Source: Prorocentrum cordatum
Lineage: Eukaryota > Sar > Dinophyceae > Prorocentrales > Prorocentraceae
Length of the DNA: 20,000 bases
Direction: 5' to 3'
NCBI GenBank assembly: GCA_963575745.1
Contig: CAUYUJ010014763.1
Span: 285,001 to 305,000, forward strand
The position numbers and the translations under genes were made by a program. Positions within the stretch are counted from its first letter, which is position 1; each line of letters opens with the position of its first letter. This document shows, in pieces, positions 8,191-16,789 of the stretch. Below the pieces are notes generated by a model. It was not told the DNA's origin and made no database searches. It was given only the letters and a program-made list of their open reading frames with translations.

Positions 8191-8342
8191 CCACGTCGGG
8201 CCTGTCATCCTAAACGGGGAGCTTGTACGAAAAAAAAACAAACATACCCCACAATGGTCAACACATATCCAAACAATCACCCCCATCGGATTTGTTTGCA
8301 TTTTTCAAATATCCCTCCTGTAGAGGGACAGGCCCGACGTAA
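8191..8342. mobile_element. MITE family M, copy 1, with 8-bp target duplication
   Basis: Terminal inverted repeats CCACGTCGGGCCTGTC (start) and GACAGGCCCGACGTAA (end) match over 14 bases. The direct repeat GGCAAGTG lies exactly outside, at 8183-8190 and 8343-8350. Removing the element and one GGCAAGTG rejoins the integrase reading frame without a gap, which confirms the ends. The interior is A-rich with no coding capacity and resembles the copy at 12517-12698 (shared ATTTTTCAAATAT-type segment and CCTGTAGA). An 8-bp duplication is typical of hAT-like elements but also of some others, so superfamily is open. Confidence 0.92.
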
Positions 8343-8728
8343 GGCAAGTGGCATGGTTCTGACGGAGGAACTCTTCACATCTGCCGAAAAGTGCCGCCAG
8401 GCAACCCGCATGGAGGTGCTCGAGAGAATGGGTGATCGAGCCGCTCGGACTGCGCTGGATGCACGCCCTCGTAACCTTGAGTTCGCCATCGGAGATTGCG
8501 TGGCGGTATGGCGTCAAGAATGACGCATCCCTGGGAAGAAGGCTCATGCTCGGTTCCGGTGGCGTGGGCCAGGCGTTGTCCTTGGACCAGTGCGTGGCAA
8601 CTACTTGGCGGCGATGCCTGGGCTGATGCTGAAAGCCGCTCCAGAACAATTGCGATACGCGACGGCAGAGGAGGAGCTGGCTGAGGAGGTGGTTCGACCT
8701 GAACTGCAATCTCTAGCTCTCTAGCTCG
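8343..8728 (+). pseudogene. Ty1/copia integrase C-terminal part
   Basis: Continuation of the integrase in one frame across the MITE. MVLTEELFTSAEKCRQATRM leads to ARPRNLEFAIGDCVAVWRQ, the usual copia integrase end-domain start. After a single TGA (8521-8523) come RFRWRGPGVVLGPVRGNY and MLKAAPEQLRYATAEEE, a highly characteristic C-terminal signature of these polyproteins. A TAG ends the frame at 8726-8728. This part is unusually well preserved compared with the rest of the element: only one internal stop and no frameshift after the MITE. Confidence 0.9.
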
Positions 8729-9260
8729 GGAGGTCATGTCTGGAGCTGACCTCAGCGAGGCTTCCTGGACATCACAGGCGGCGACCTACCTCCAAGCAAG
8801 GGTTCGAGAACGACTGCTGCGGGCGATCAAGTGCAATTGACAGCTGAGCCCGCCCCCATCAAGGACTCACCACCGGAGCAAATTCAAGAACAGGTGCATG
8901 ATGAGGAGGCGGCGGTTGCTAAACATAAGCCAAGTTCGAGTGCGGGTGCCACGTCGAAGGGTCAGTTACGATGTGACCAGATGTATCCCCAAAGCCTACC
9001 GCTACCTTCAGCTGCTGCGGAACGCGAGGCGGAAGGGGGTCAAGACAGCCTTCGAGATCTAGTGTCTGTTCTACGACCTCGTCCAGGGACTGACGCATCA
9101 GAGGAGTGTGCGGTACGTGCTGAGGTCCCCGATGACGAGGAGCTGTGCATTTTCTACACTGGCCAGTGCGATGATGCCGCTGCCGCTGATGTCCCCATGG
9201 CAAGAAGTCGGAGGGAGGTCAGCCTGAAGCATCCGAAGTGTACTTACTGCGCAAGCCCGG
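8729..9260 (+). pseudogene. Decayed linker between integrase and reverse transcriptase
   Basis: No single frame is conserved, although one stays open from 8831 to 9373 (acidic, Ser/Pro-rich). The position, the moderate GC and the run into RT motifs suggest the variable hinge of the copia polyprotein. No catalytic motif is expected or seen here. Confidence 0.5.
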
Positions 9261-10060
9261 AAGGCTATGGCCCATGGCTCAGGCCAGAAGCGGGGCAACG
9301 CGTGCACGAGCAAGCAGGCGCGGCTGCCCGTTCGACCCGAGGAGTCCGCAGGGATTCGTCGAGAGTCTCCTGATCGTATCCTGGGAAGTCGTATGGTGAT
9401 GACCGGAAAGATCGACGACAACAGCCAGGAGGTGATCGCTGTGCGGCCAGGGGCTTCTCAGACCCTGATCTACTGCAGCTGGGGCGAGAACGAGAGACGC
9501 AATTCCCAAGATTGTCTCACAAAGGTAAAGTGGTCGAATATCAGCTTGTGGCTTACAGCAAGTTCAGGACGAGCATCGCCGACGTCACCTGCGCTTTCGT
9601 GGAGGCCGACGAGCTGACGAGACCCGCGGGCAAGATCTACCGTCGTCAGCCTGGCTGCAGGCTGTCAAGTCTTGCTTCCGACCAGATTCTGGAGGTGGTG
9701 AAGCCCATCTACGGCCTGAACGATGCGCCTGCGATGTGATGGCGTACGTTTCGCGACACTTTGTTGCAGAGGCGCCCGGACACGGCCGAGTCGGGCTGGG
9801 TACAGTCCAAGAGTGACCCGCGTATGTTTCACTTGTACGAAAACGCTATGCGGTATTATCGCGCCGCATGTTGATGAGACTGTTTCTGGAAGATCAGGTG
9901 AAACATATCAGTAAGCAGTCCGTCATCGTCGATCTACGTTCCCCATGCGGAAGTGGTGTGTTGGCCATTGGGAGTTTTGCGGCGCGTCTTTGTGGCAGGA
10001 CCCGGATATTTTCGACGTTGCGATACATCCGCAGGTGCTTTGCAGGTGCGATGATACCTG
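9261..10060 (+). pseudogene. Ty1/copia reverse transcriptase remnant
   Basis: Reverse transcriptase would copy element RNA into cDNA. Successive motifs appear in shifting frames. VRPEESAGIRRESPDRILGS is at about 9329-9388. VEYQLVAY and IADVTCAFVEADELTRPAGK (about 9525-9635) carry the motif A Asp. DQILEVVKPIYGLNDAPAM is followed by TGA (9737-9739) in place of the usual Trp, then WRTFRDTLLQ. LCGIIAPHVDETVSG (about 9845-9890) is the motif C box with its second Asp changed to Glu. Near 9936-10030 WEFCGASLWQDPDIFDVAIH continues the domain. An 8-bp deletion relative to the 1376 fragment adds a frameshift. It is dead. Confidence 0.92.
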
Positions 10061-10900
10061 CTAGTGTGACCCCGATGTTCTCCTGAGACCCCGGCGTCCG
10101 CAAAGGAGATCTCGAATGTGCGAACTACGTTGGGTGCTGGGAACTGGCTAGCGAGAGAGACACGTCCAGATATCGCCGTCCAAATCTCGATGGTCCGACA
10201 ATTTGTCCCTAATCAACTGTTGGTCAAATCCGTCATGTAAACAATCTAATGCGAAGCGCAACGCAATTTCGTGACGGACGATGGCGAGTTCGACACATTC
10301 CCGTAAAGTAAATACGACTGGTAGTTCATGCGCATGCTTCCGATCAAAATGCTGTTAACTCGGGTACTCTGGCTGGGTATATTTTTCTGCGACCGACGAC
10401 ACAACTGCTCGGAACGAGCTTGCTCCATAGAGTCCTACGTGTTGGTGGAGTCATCGTTTGCGACGAGATTCGGCGTCTATAGTTTGGCTGCTGAGGCTCA
10501 GGTCCAGATGGACGCGCTGGGTCACTCGGAATGGTTAGCGTGCATCTTTCTGGAGGCCTTGAACCCCAAGTTTACTCTGAAGGCACGCTCTGAGTTCCTC
10601 GGTCGTTTGGGCCCAACTGCGGTCACCGATTATAAGTCACTTTGCGACTCGATGGTGTTATGTACTAGTGCTGGGTCTGTGGCTGACAAGATGGCGGCAG
10701 TGGATCTGATGATTACGACGAAGGAAAAGTTGAAACGTCTGGGGGAAGTGGTCCGCCGTATTCCGACGACCTTGCAGTTAGCTGACATACTACTCACTAG
10801 AGACCAGGCTGAAGCTGCTGACCTGACAAGGGCCTCTGTTGCTGGGAAGTTACCAACTAGTTGAGGAACCTGCTGTGCTTGCTGCTGCCGCCGCCCTATT
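10061..10900 (+). pseudogene. Ty1/copia connection and RNase H remnant
   Basis: RNase H would remove the RNA strand after reverse transcription. From about 10130 LGAGNWLARETRPDIAVQIS is the RPDIA motif linking RT and RNase H; TAA/TAG stops follow. An open frame from 10328 to 10864 holds the core: SLAAEAQVQMDALGHSEWLA with the catalytic Glu (10493-10495), LGPTAVTDYKSLCDS with a catalytic Asp (10628-10630), then VADKMAAVDLMI and RRIPTTLQLADIL. The first Asp region is not recognisable. After a frame change, GSYQLVEEPAVL (about 10842-10880) matches the usual polyprotein end. This is one of the better preserved parts of the element. Confidence 0.92.
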
Positions 10901-11497
10901 CCTACGGACTCTCAGAATTCATGGTCAAGTTCGGCACCTCTCTCAACGAACTGACGTCACGCCGCTTCCTCGAGGGCTTGGCGACCAGTGCTGGCGAGAC
11001 TCAGACATCAGCGTCCCAGTGGCGCGTGGCAAGTACCATGGAGGTAATTACTGACTGGGGCTACAGGAGCGACAAGTGGCATCAAGGTTCAAGGGCGATG
11101 TGATGCCGGCTCCGGAGGGCTGCAGTTGGCGGGGGTCGTTCAAAAAGCCGCCATGGAGCGACCAGGAGGAGTTTAAATCACCGAACAGCGAGTTGGAGAA
11201 GGACTGGACCATGGCAGAGAAGCGTCACTGCCACGTAACGGATTCAGAGGCGTTTCGCCTGGGCATTCAGACGACCTGCGACCAGGTGAATGTGGAGCTG
11301 GCGGAGTTTCCTCTCTGTCGTGCTCAGCTTCTTCATGTCCTTCTCGTGATTTCGGTGCTGCTGAGGACAATAGCATGGATGCATAGCTCCCCTATCTGCC
11401 CTATCTCCCGAAGATCGAGGCCTCTATCAAGAAGGAGGCTCACTGAACAGTCTCACGGGTCACCGACGAGTATGAAGATTTGAAATGAATCCCGATT
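10901..11497 (+). other. 3' tail of the copia element, no motif recognised
   Basis: Moderate-GC DNA between the RNase H end and the candidate 3' LTR. Open frames at 10839-11054 and 11076-11483 may be polyprotein tail or decayed noncoding sequence; no family is recognised. No convincing polypurine tract precedes 11498, only a weak GAAGATTTGAAATGAAT at about 11474. Confidence 0.5.
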
Positions 11498-11618
11498 TGA
11501 GGGTCCTGGGGTAAGGGCAGCCTGCGTACATGTGCACGATAGATTGCTCCAGCAGAAATTTCGGCCCGGCTACAGGAGGAAACGGTGCGCCCACTGGAGC
11601 GCCCGCCGGGGATCTGCA
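11498..11618 (+). repeat. Candidate 3' LTR remnant of the copia element
   Basis: A 121-bp partner of 2823-2973 in the same orientation: starts TGAGGGTCCT, ends GGATCTGCA, with ACATGTGCA and ATTTCGGCCCGG in between. The middle is shorter than in the 5' copy, which carries a 19-bp tandem duplication. The bases after it do not obviously match those before the 5' copy. Confidence 0.5.
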
Positions 11619-12295
11619 CGTCGGGGCATCCATAGGGCCGCGCACGAAAACAAGATTTGATCGACCGGAAAACGTACAGGAGCGTACGGACGGGAACAAA
11701 GAACTCGGGCACGGCGTGTCGCGGCGGCGACCCCGACGACGCGCTGTGCCTTGCAGGTGGGCGGCGAGGCGCTCCGCCCCGCGGAGCGGGAAGCCGGGAG
11801 AACCTACGCTGCCGCCCCAGGGCTGGGGAGGTGCACGGCGTGCCGCGACGAGCAGAGTTGGTGGCCCAGGACCGGCGGCACGACCTGCCGAGCCCAAAGC
11901 CCCCTGGCCGTGGCCTCTCGGGCTCCCGCGCGGCGTGCACTGGTCGGCGCGCCGGGCCCCCCGCGCCCCCCCTGTCTGGGCGTTGCTTCACGGGGGTGGG
12001 TGGGGGGGGGGCGACTAACGGGGGGGAGGGGGGGAGGAGGAGACGCGTTTCCGTGCTCCTTTGGGCCCACTCGTGACCCGCCCAGCCACGTGCCTGGCGG
12101 GCTCCGACGACCCTGGGCCCCAAGATGCTGCCATCTCTTGGGGGGGGCACCATCTCCTGCCCCCGCCAGCTTCCGCCAGCCTTCCGCCGCCTTCCGCCAG
12201 CGGAGGCGCCCTCGTTTCACTTCCGCCGCCCCCCGCTGGCGCCGCCTTCTGCCGGAAAGAGATTCCAACTCCGTGAATTCCTCGAAGCCAGAGAT
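11619..12295. other. No gene recognised; GC-rich with short repeats
   Basis: A pyrimidine-rich stretch ending TTGCAG at about 11751-11756 resembles a splice acceptor. The + frame after it stays open to 12443 (Gly/Ala/Arg-rich, with two Cys-containing segments), but I recognise no family and it runs into repeat R1, so no CDS is called. Long G runs lie at 11995-12035. CTTCCGCC-type units repeat imperfectly at about 12165-12215. Confidence 0.5.
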
Positions 12296-12470
12296 CCGAC
12301 GTCGTGATTTCTTCAACGCGGGGTCCCCGGAAGTCTCGACCCACTCCCCAGGACCGGCTTGTCGTCCTGCGTCGTTTTTCGACGGCCTCGAGGCCCACCG
12401 AAGGCCTCTAGAAGCCGAAAACGGTGAAAAACCGCCGTCTTGATCTTTTCAATACGCTGTGTCTCTAGGA
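12296..12470 (+). repeat. Repeat family R1, copy b
   Basis: Carries the family in order: CCGACGTCGTGATTTCTTC head, AAGTCTCGACCCACTCCCCA, GTCGTTTTTCGACGG, a GGCCTC/GAGGCC segment, GAAAACGGTGAAAAACCGCC and a TCTTGATCTTTTCAATACG tail. Same family as 13310, 15670, 17183, 18405, 19234 and 19751. No coding function. Confidence 0.85.
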
Positions 12471-12516
12471 GGGCGAGGCCCTTTCTGGAACGACCCATCT
12501 TGTTGTCCCGCTGGCA

Positions 12517-12559
12517 TTAGGTCGGGACTGTCCCCCTACAGGCCGATTTTGGACGAAAC

Positions 12560-12600
<41 letters not shown>

Positions 12601-12698
12601 TGCTCAGAATATGCCCCCAAATACTAAAACATAGTCCCCACACTCTTTTTTTTCTATTTTTGAATATTCCCCCTGTAGAAGGACAGGCCCGACTCAAC
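12517..12698. mobile_element. MITE family M, copy 2, with 8-bp target duplication
   Basis: Ends TTAGGTCGGGACTGTCC (12517) and GGACAGGCCCGACTCAA (to 12698) are near-perfect inverted repeats. The direct repeat CGCTGGCA lies exactly outside at 12509-12516 and 12699-12706. Inverted similarity continues inward through CTACAGG / CCTGTAG. The interior has 14 T followed by 27 A (12560-12600) and no coding capacity. Same family as 8191-8342, with the same duplication length. Confidence 0.92.
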
Positions 12699-12706
12699 GC
12701 TGGCAG

Positions 12707-13108
12707 GAACCCGCACGGAGCGAACGCCCCGGGCGCGCGAGAGGAGGACGGATCCAGAGCCGACCTGTGGAGTCCAGGGCGGGCCGCCGGGATCTGCTGC
12801 ACAGTCACCCCGCAGTTTTTGTTTTGAGCTCAACGCCCGCACAACCTTGGTGAGCACAGCAGCGGCGGCTGGGAAACCGCTGCTGGCAGTGAGGGGTACC
12901 TCACTGGCCGAAAAAATACCTCCAGCAGCCCCATGGGCTAGGAGGCACTGGCCACACGACGGGCGACCGCCCCGTGGCCAGAGCAAGATAAAAACAGTCC
13001 ATCGCCGCCGCAGGGCATACGGTCGGGGAGGGCAAATCCTCCCCCGTGCCTGCCGTGCAACTTGTACAGAAAGGTTGGCGGCCCCCTGAGCAACTGTCAC
13101 CGCAGTGG
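12707..13108. other. No gene recognised
   Basis: No family is recognised. Short inverted words occur (CAGCGGCGGCTG, then AAACCGCTGCTG at about 12860-12885). The long minus-strand frame that crosses this region is discussed with the RRM-like gene; here it has no domain signature. Confidence 0.5.
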
Positions 13109-13270
13109 AGACATCACCCCACGATAAGGATGCAAGGCCCTTGGACGCCCATTTCAAAGCCTTTCGAGCGGGGCGCGGCCACCGAAAGTGGCCAAGGATG
13201 GACCCAGGAGGCAAGGATGCAAGGGCACCCTTGGGAGGGATGCCTATCCTTACCCTGCGGGTCGACTGTA
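13109..13270. mobile_element. Degenerate relative of the Tc1/mariner-type MITE
   Basis: The right end, GGGTCGACTGTA, and the inner words ATAAGGATGCAAGG (left) and ATCCTTACCCTG (right) resemble the ends of the element at 17004-17182. CAAGGATGCAAGGG parallels that element's internal AAGGACGCAAGGG. The left end is eroded and no clean TA boundary is seen. Confidence 0.4.
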
Positions 13271-13309
13271 TGGAGCGGAAAGAGCGGCCCATGGAAGCAA
13301 TGCCCAAAC

Positions 13310-13471
13310 ATGCTCGCATCGTTACAAAATCAGGACGGCAAGTTTTTTCACCAGCCTGGTGGCCCTCGCCGGGCCCCGGGACCGTCAACAAAAACGACTC
13401 GGGATGAAGAACTGGTCCTGGGGAATGGGTCGAGACTTCCGGGGACCCCGCATTGAAACAACACGACATCG
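13310..13471 (-). repeat. Repeat family R1, copy c (antisense)
   Basis: Read on the minus strand: CCGATGTCGTGTTGTTTC head, CCCGGAAGTCTCGACCCA, CCCAGGACCAG, CGAGTCGTTTTTGTTGACGG, then the GAAAAAACTTGCCGTCC tail. Close to copy b at 12296 but inverted relative to it. It is read through in frame by the minus-strand open frame of the RRM-like segment. Confidence 0.85.
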
Positions 13472-13472
13472 G

Positions 13473-14318
13473 ATCTCCTCCTGGCAGAACCAAGCCAACC
13501 CTCCTGGCCAGCCCCTCCGGCCGACCCTGGTCAGGGCCAGCCTCCCCATGAGACGCGCGCGTGCTTGTGCCGTCTTCTGGCCCTCGATGTCCTTGCTCGT
13601 GGCAACCCGCAGCCGGCCCAGCGCCACGCTCGCTCGGGCCCGCGCTGGGCGACCCCGGGGGCCGCACCCGGAACGGCTCCAGGCTGATGCGCGCCCCAGC
13701 CACGGTCTGCTCGCCGCCCTCCCTCAGGATGCGCTCGGCGCTCTCGGCGTCCGCCATGGCGATGAACGCGATGCTGCCAGGCCGGAGCCTCTGGATCGCC
13801 GGGCACGCTGCCGAGCCAGCGCCTCGGGCCTTCACCTTGGAGTGGGCGACCAGCACCCTCCTGACCCGCCCGAACTTCGAGCAGTGCGACGTCAGCGCCT
13901 CCTCCGACTGGAAGCCCAGCGCGTTGCACCGGCGGGCAAGCAGCACGCACTGGGGGTCCTCGCTCTGCAGCGCCCGCAGATTGCCCCCCATGGAGCCGGT
14001 GTCAGATGGCCACCAGTTGGCGTTATCCCTGGCCGCCTTCTCGCTCGCGGCTTCCTCGCCGTGCCCGCCTTCGGCCTCCGAAGGGGAAGGCGCCGCGATC
14101 TGGGGCCAGCCCGCCCGCGAGGTCGGTGCAGCGGCGGAGGGCTGCCCGGCGGCGCTCTGCCGGGCCATCGGCGGCGCGCCCCCGGCGCCCGTGGCACCAC
14201 GGCCCCTCGGCGGCCAGCCTTGGCGCGGGGCAGGGGCCAGGAGCTGCACGCCCAGGCAGGCGCGCGGCGCCTCCGCGGCGCTGCCGCTCCGCGGCAGGAG
14301 CTTGGCAGGGCCGGGCAT
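13473..14318 (-). CDS. RRM-like RNA-binding domain protein, partial gene
   Basis: A minus-strand open segment that reads like real protein. An Ala/Pro/Arg-rich region (about residues 1-105 from the Met at 14318) is followed by a globular part at about residues 111-217. Its strand CVLLARRCNALGF matches an RNP2-type first strand, a helix with EALTSHCSKFGRVRRVLVAH follows, and RPGSIAFIAMADAESAERIL fits RNP1 and the second helix, closing with ISLEPFR. Dinoflagellates carry many proteins of this kind; the function is unknown, with RNA binding inferred. The frame stays open from 14498 to 12654, through a P element upstream and an R1 copy downstream. True exon ends, start and introns are therefore uncertain; I stop at the R1 border. 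It may be a live exon or a recent pseudogene. Confidence 0.6.
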
Positions 14319-14375
14319 GTCCTCCCACCTCTGGAGTCCGGAGGCAAAAAAACGCCCGCGCGAGCAGATAAACCT

Positions 14376-14556
14376 CCGGAGGTCCGCGCGGACTGCGTGG
14401 ATCGGCGCTGGGCCCTCCTCCCTGGCGCGCGGAGCGCGCCAGGGGGCGTCGCCAGAGGCGTCGCCAGGGGGGGGGGGCCCAGCGCCGCACCAAGGCATCG
14501 GCGCGGAGTTCCGAAGTGTTGATTCGGTTTATCGATATTCGATGTTTGTTCCTCCT
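14376..14556 (+). mobile_element. Palindromic element family P, copy 2
   Basis: Left arm GGTCCGCGCGGACTGCGTGG at 14381 onward, right arm CCCAGCGCCGCACC at 14478 onward, with several mismatches. Inside are two smaller hairpins: CCCTGGCGCGC / GCGCGCCAGGG (14420-14444) and GGCGTCGCC / GGCGTCGCC (14445-14465). A tail with GTTTATCGAT and CCTCCT follows. It lies just upstream of the RRM-like segment on the opposite strand. Confidence 0.85.
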
Positions 14557-14658
14557 GTCGCCAGAGGCGTCGCCAGGGGGGGGGCCAGCGCCGCACCAAG
14601 GCATCGGCGCGGAGTTCCGAAGTGTTGATTATTAGGTTTATCGATGTATGTGCCTCCT
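14557..14658 (+). repeat. Tandem duplicate of the right half of P copy 2
   Basis: Repeats 14448-14556 almost exactly, from GTCGCCAGAGGCGTCGCC through the right arm and AAGTGTTGATT to GCCTCCT. Differences are a shorter G run and small changes in the tail. The high identity suggests a recent duplication. Confidence 0.9.
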
Positions 14659-15669
14659 TCTCGAACCAGGCCCAGATCTCCGACGGCCCTCGGGATCCTG
14701 GCGCCACATGTTCTCACAATGATCGGTTCTGTCGCTTCGTATTATCATGACGTTCCTTACTCTGCGTATGTCGTTATTCCTTTTCTTTTGCTTACTATGA
14801 TTATTCGTCTTCTTCTTCTTCTTCCTCGAGCCTGGTCGCCGCGGCGTGACCCAGGGCGTCGACGAGGGGCCCCGCGACGAGCTGCAGGTCGAAGCCGTGC
14901 ACCTCTCGGCGACCCCGAAGAGTGTGTGGTCTGCGGAGGGTGTGGCTCTGCAGCCCGTGAGGCTGGAAAGGGCACCCCGAGGCTGGAAAACACCGAAGGC
15001 CAACGAAGACAGCTGAAACCTCGAACCTCGAACCCCGGGGAGCCCGCCTTTGTCTCGACTGGCCATGCAGCATCCACCTCTCAGCGACTTCGACGGGTGT
15101 GGTCTGCAAAGGGGGTGGCTTGCAACCCGTGACTGGGACGGTGGGCGAGGACCTCGACGGAGATCCCTGCCGCGCCCCGACGAAGGCTCATCAAACTCTG
15201 GGCGCAACGCGTGGACCCCTAAACCCAAACGGCTAAAGCAGGGACTGGCAGTCCTGGCATCCCTTTCCGCCTGCAACGAGCAAACGCAAACAATCTTCCA
15301 GGAACAAAAGCAATGGTCTCGCAACACGAAGCCAGAGAATTGAAACAAGAAGGTCTCAGCCAGAAATGTTCTAGCATCCTGTCGTGAGAACCACATGAAA
15401 GTCTTGGATCATTTGGGGTTCGCTTCGCCACTGCTTGAACGGCGGCGATGGCAAGCCACACCCCCGCGTAACCACAATGATTGTGTAGTCGCCGGGCCTT
15501 CTGCGGTGGCATGAACGCGGCATGGTGGAGCTCGCGGTGGCCAGCTGCGGGCGCGCCTGCTGCGGTAGCGGGCCAGATGGTGCCGAAGAGGGGAGAGCTG
15601 CACCAACACATCACCGCTCGGAGGTCCGCCCCGCTTCCCCATGGATCGGCACGGGACCCACCTCCCTTC
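14659..15669. other. No gene recognised; contains a ~72-bp duplication
   Basis: The tail of family P continues to about 14706 (TCTCGAACCAGG, as in the other copies). A short TTC run lies at 14807-14825. The block at 14894-14965 recurs at 15065-15137 with shared CACCTCTC, GTGTGGTCTGC and CAGCCCGTGA/CAACCCGTGA. Open frames on both strands have no family signature. Confidence 0.6.
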
Positions 15670-15850
15670 CCAGACCGCCTCGGGTCAAGAGAAGGTTCTG
15701 GCGGGAGATCTTTCGCTATTTCTGGCCTCTGGGGGCCCTTCTCGGCCCCGTGGCCGTCCAAAACCTGCTCGGCATGAGAGACCAGTCCCAGGGGATGGGT
15801 CCAGACTGCTGGGGGTCCACGTCATGAAAGCTTCTGACGTCGGGGGTTGC
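15670..15850 (-). repeat. Repeat family R1, copy d (antisense)
   Basis: Read on the minus strand: CCCCCGACGTCAGAAGC with TCATGACGTGGACCCC forming the head hairpin. It continues AGTCTGGACCCATCCCC, TTTTGGACGGCC, AGAAGGGCCCCCAGAGGCC and a GATCTCCCGCC tail. Confidence 0.8.
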
Positions 15851-16650
15851 GAGAACCGCGCTCATGCCCCGGACCATGTGTGGCCTCCCTGCAGGCCTTG
15901 CTCCGGCGTGGCACTGTGCACAGCTCTTGTTGATCGGCCCCGAGGGCCGAAAAGGAAATATGCACCGCACCAGGCCTGGGTCGAAGATCGACGAAGCCTC
16001 GAGAGGCGCCAACGCGTTACAGTGCGCACAGGTCGTCCGCGGACTCCGCGCGCCAGGGGCCCAGACCAGGACCCAGGAATCCGCGCGGGTCTTCGAAGGG
16101 TCTTGCTGGTGGAAGGGAAGGACACGGGGACCAGGACCAAGACTGAGCGTAGAAACAGGGTGTCGGTCTCGGTCACCGCCTTTCTTGGTCAGCGTCAGTT
16201 CGAGGATAATCCTCGCGAATCGGCGACGGCTAGCGTGGACCACGACCAAGATCTGGACATCGACAAGATCCCGCGACATCTAGGTCATGGTCAGTGTGGC
16301 TCTTCCCGCGAGTTTGTGCCGTGGGACGCGTGGGGACCTACTCGTACAAATCTGCCTCTGCTCGAAACGCACGTCCGACCCGCACACACAGCACATCAGC
16401 TCGCAGTATCTCATTTCCCGAGCGGCATGGCCAGAAAGCGCCCGCCACGGAGCTCACACGACACGATGCCCGAGCGTGCGCGCCGCTCCTGCGTGGCCAA
16501 CGCACCCACGGTGTGAGTGTGTCCGGGTGTTGCCGATGCCGCTGGGTCCTGCTTCCATGCTGGCCGCCGAGAGCCCCGGGGGCAGTCGCAGCTGACCTCG
16601 GCGGCGCGCACAAAGGGGGCAGGGGGGGTTGGGGAGGGCTTCCTAGGAGG
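15851..16650. other. No gene recognised; possible degenerate P copy at 16028-16105
   Basis: GTCCGCGGACTCCGCGCG at about 16036, CGCGCCAGGGGCCC, and CAGGAATCCGCGCGGGTC at about 16074 echo the arms and inner hairpin of family P but are shortened; this fourth copy is doubtful. A + frame open from 15641 to 16516 overlaps R1 and shows no family. The rest is unassigned. Confidence 0.4.
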
Positions 16651-16652
16651 CT

Positions 16653-16710
16653 GTTTCTTAGAAGGCGCCGGCCCTGCATCTACAGATAGGGCCCGCGCCT
16701 TCTAAGAAGC
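16653..16710. repeat. 23-bp inverted repeat
   Basis: TTCTTAGAAGGCGC (16655-16668) and GCGCCTTCTAAGAA (16695-16708) are exact complements. The stem extends inward through GGCCCT / AGGGCC with one mismatch, around a 12-base loop. No second copy was noticed in the window. Confidence 0.85.
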
Positions 16711-16789
16711 AGGGAAGCTCCCAAAAGGCTCTCCCCCTCCCCCCCCGTCCTCAACCTTTTCATCCCGCTCATCCTCCTGCTCACCCGCC

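Noticed and set aside
7575-9739. UGA recoding, because several in-frame stops in the integrase and RT are TGA
   Set aside because: The TGAs replace different residues (Cys, Trp, Gly and others), and TAA/TAG stops and frameshifts occur in the same element. Ordinary decay, perhaps helped by CpG mutation, is enough.
11751-12443. A + strand gene starting after a splice-acceptor-like TTGCAG
   Set aside because: No recognisable family, low complexity, and the frame ends inside repeat R1. Kept only as a note in the region entry.
12654-14498. A complete 614-residue minus-strand protein
   Set aside because: Its ends lie in a P element and just outside an M element, and it crosses an R1 copy and a Tc1-type relic. 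Only the middle has a protein-like domain.
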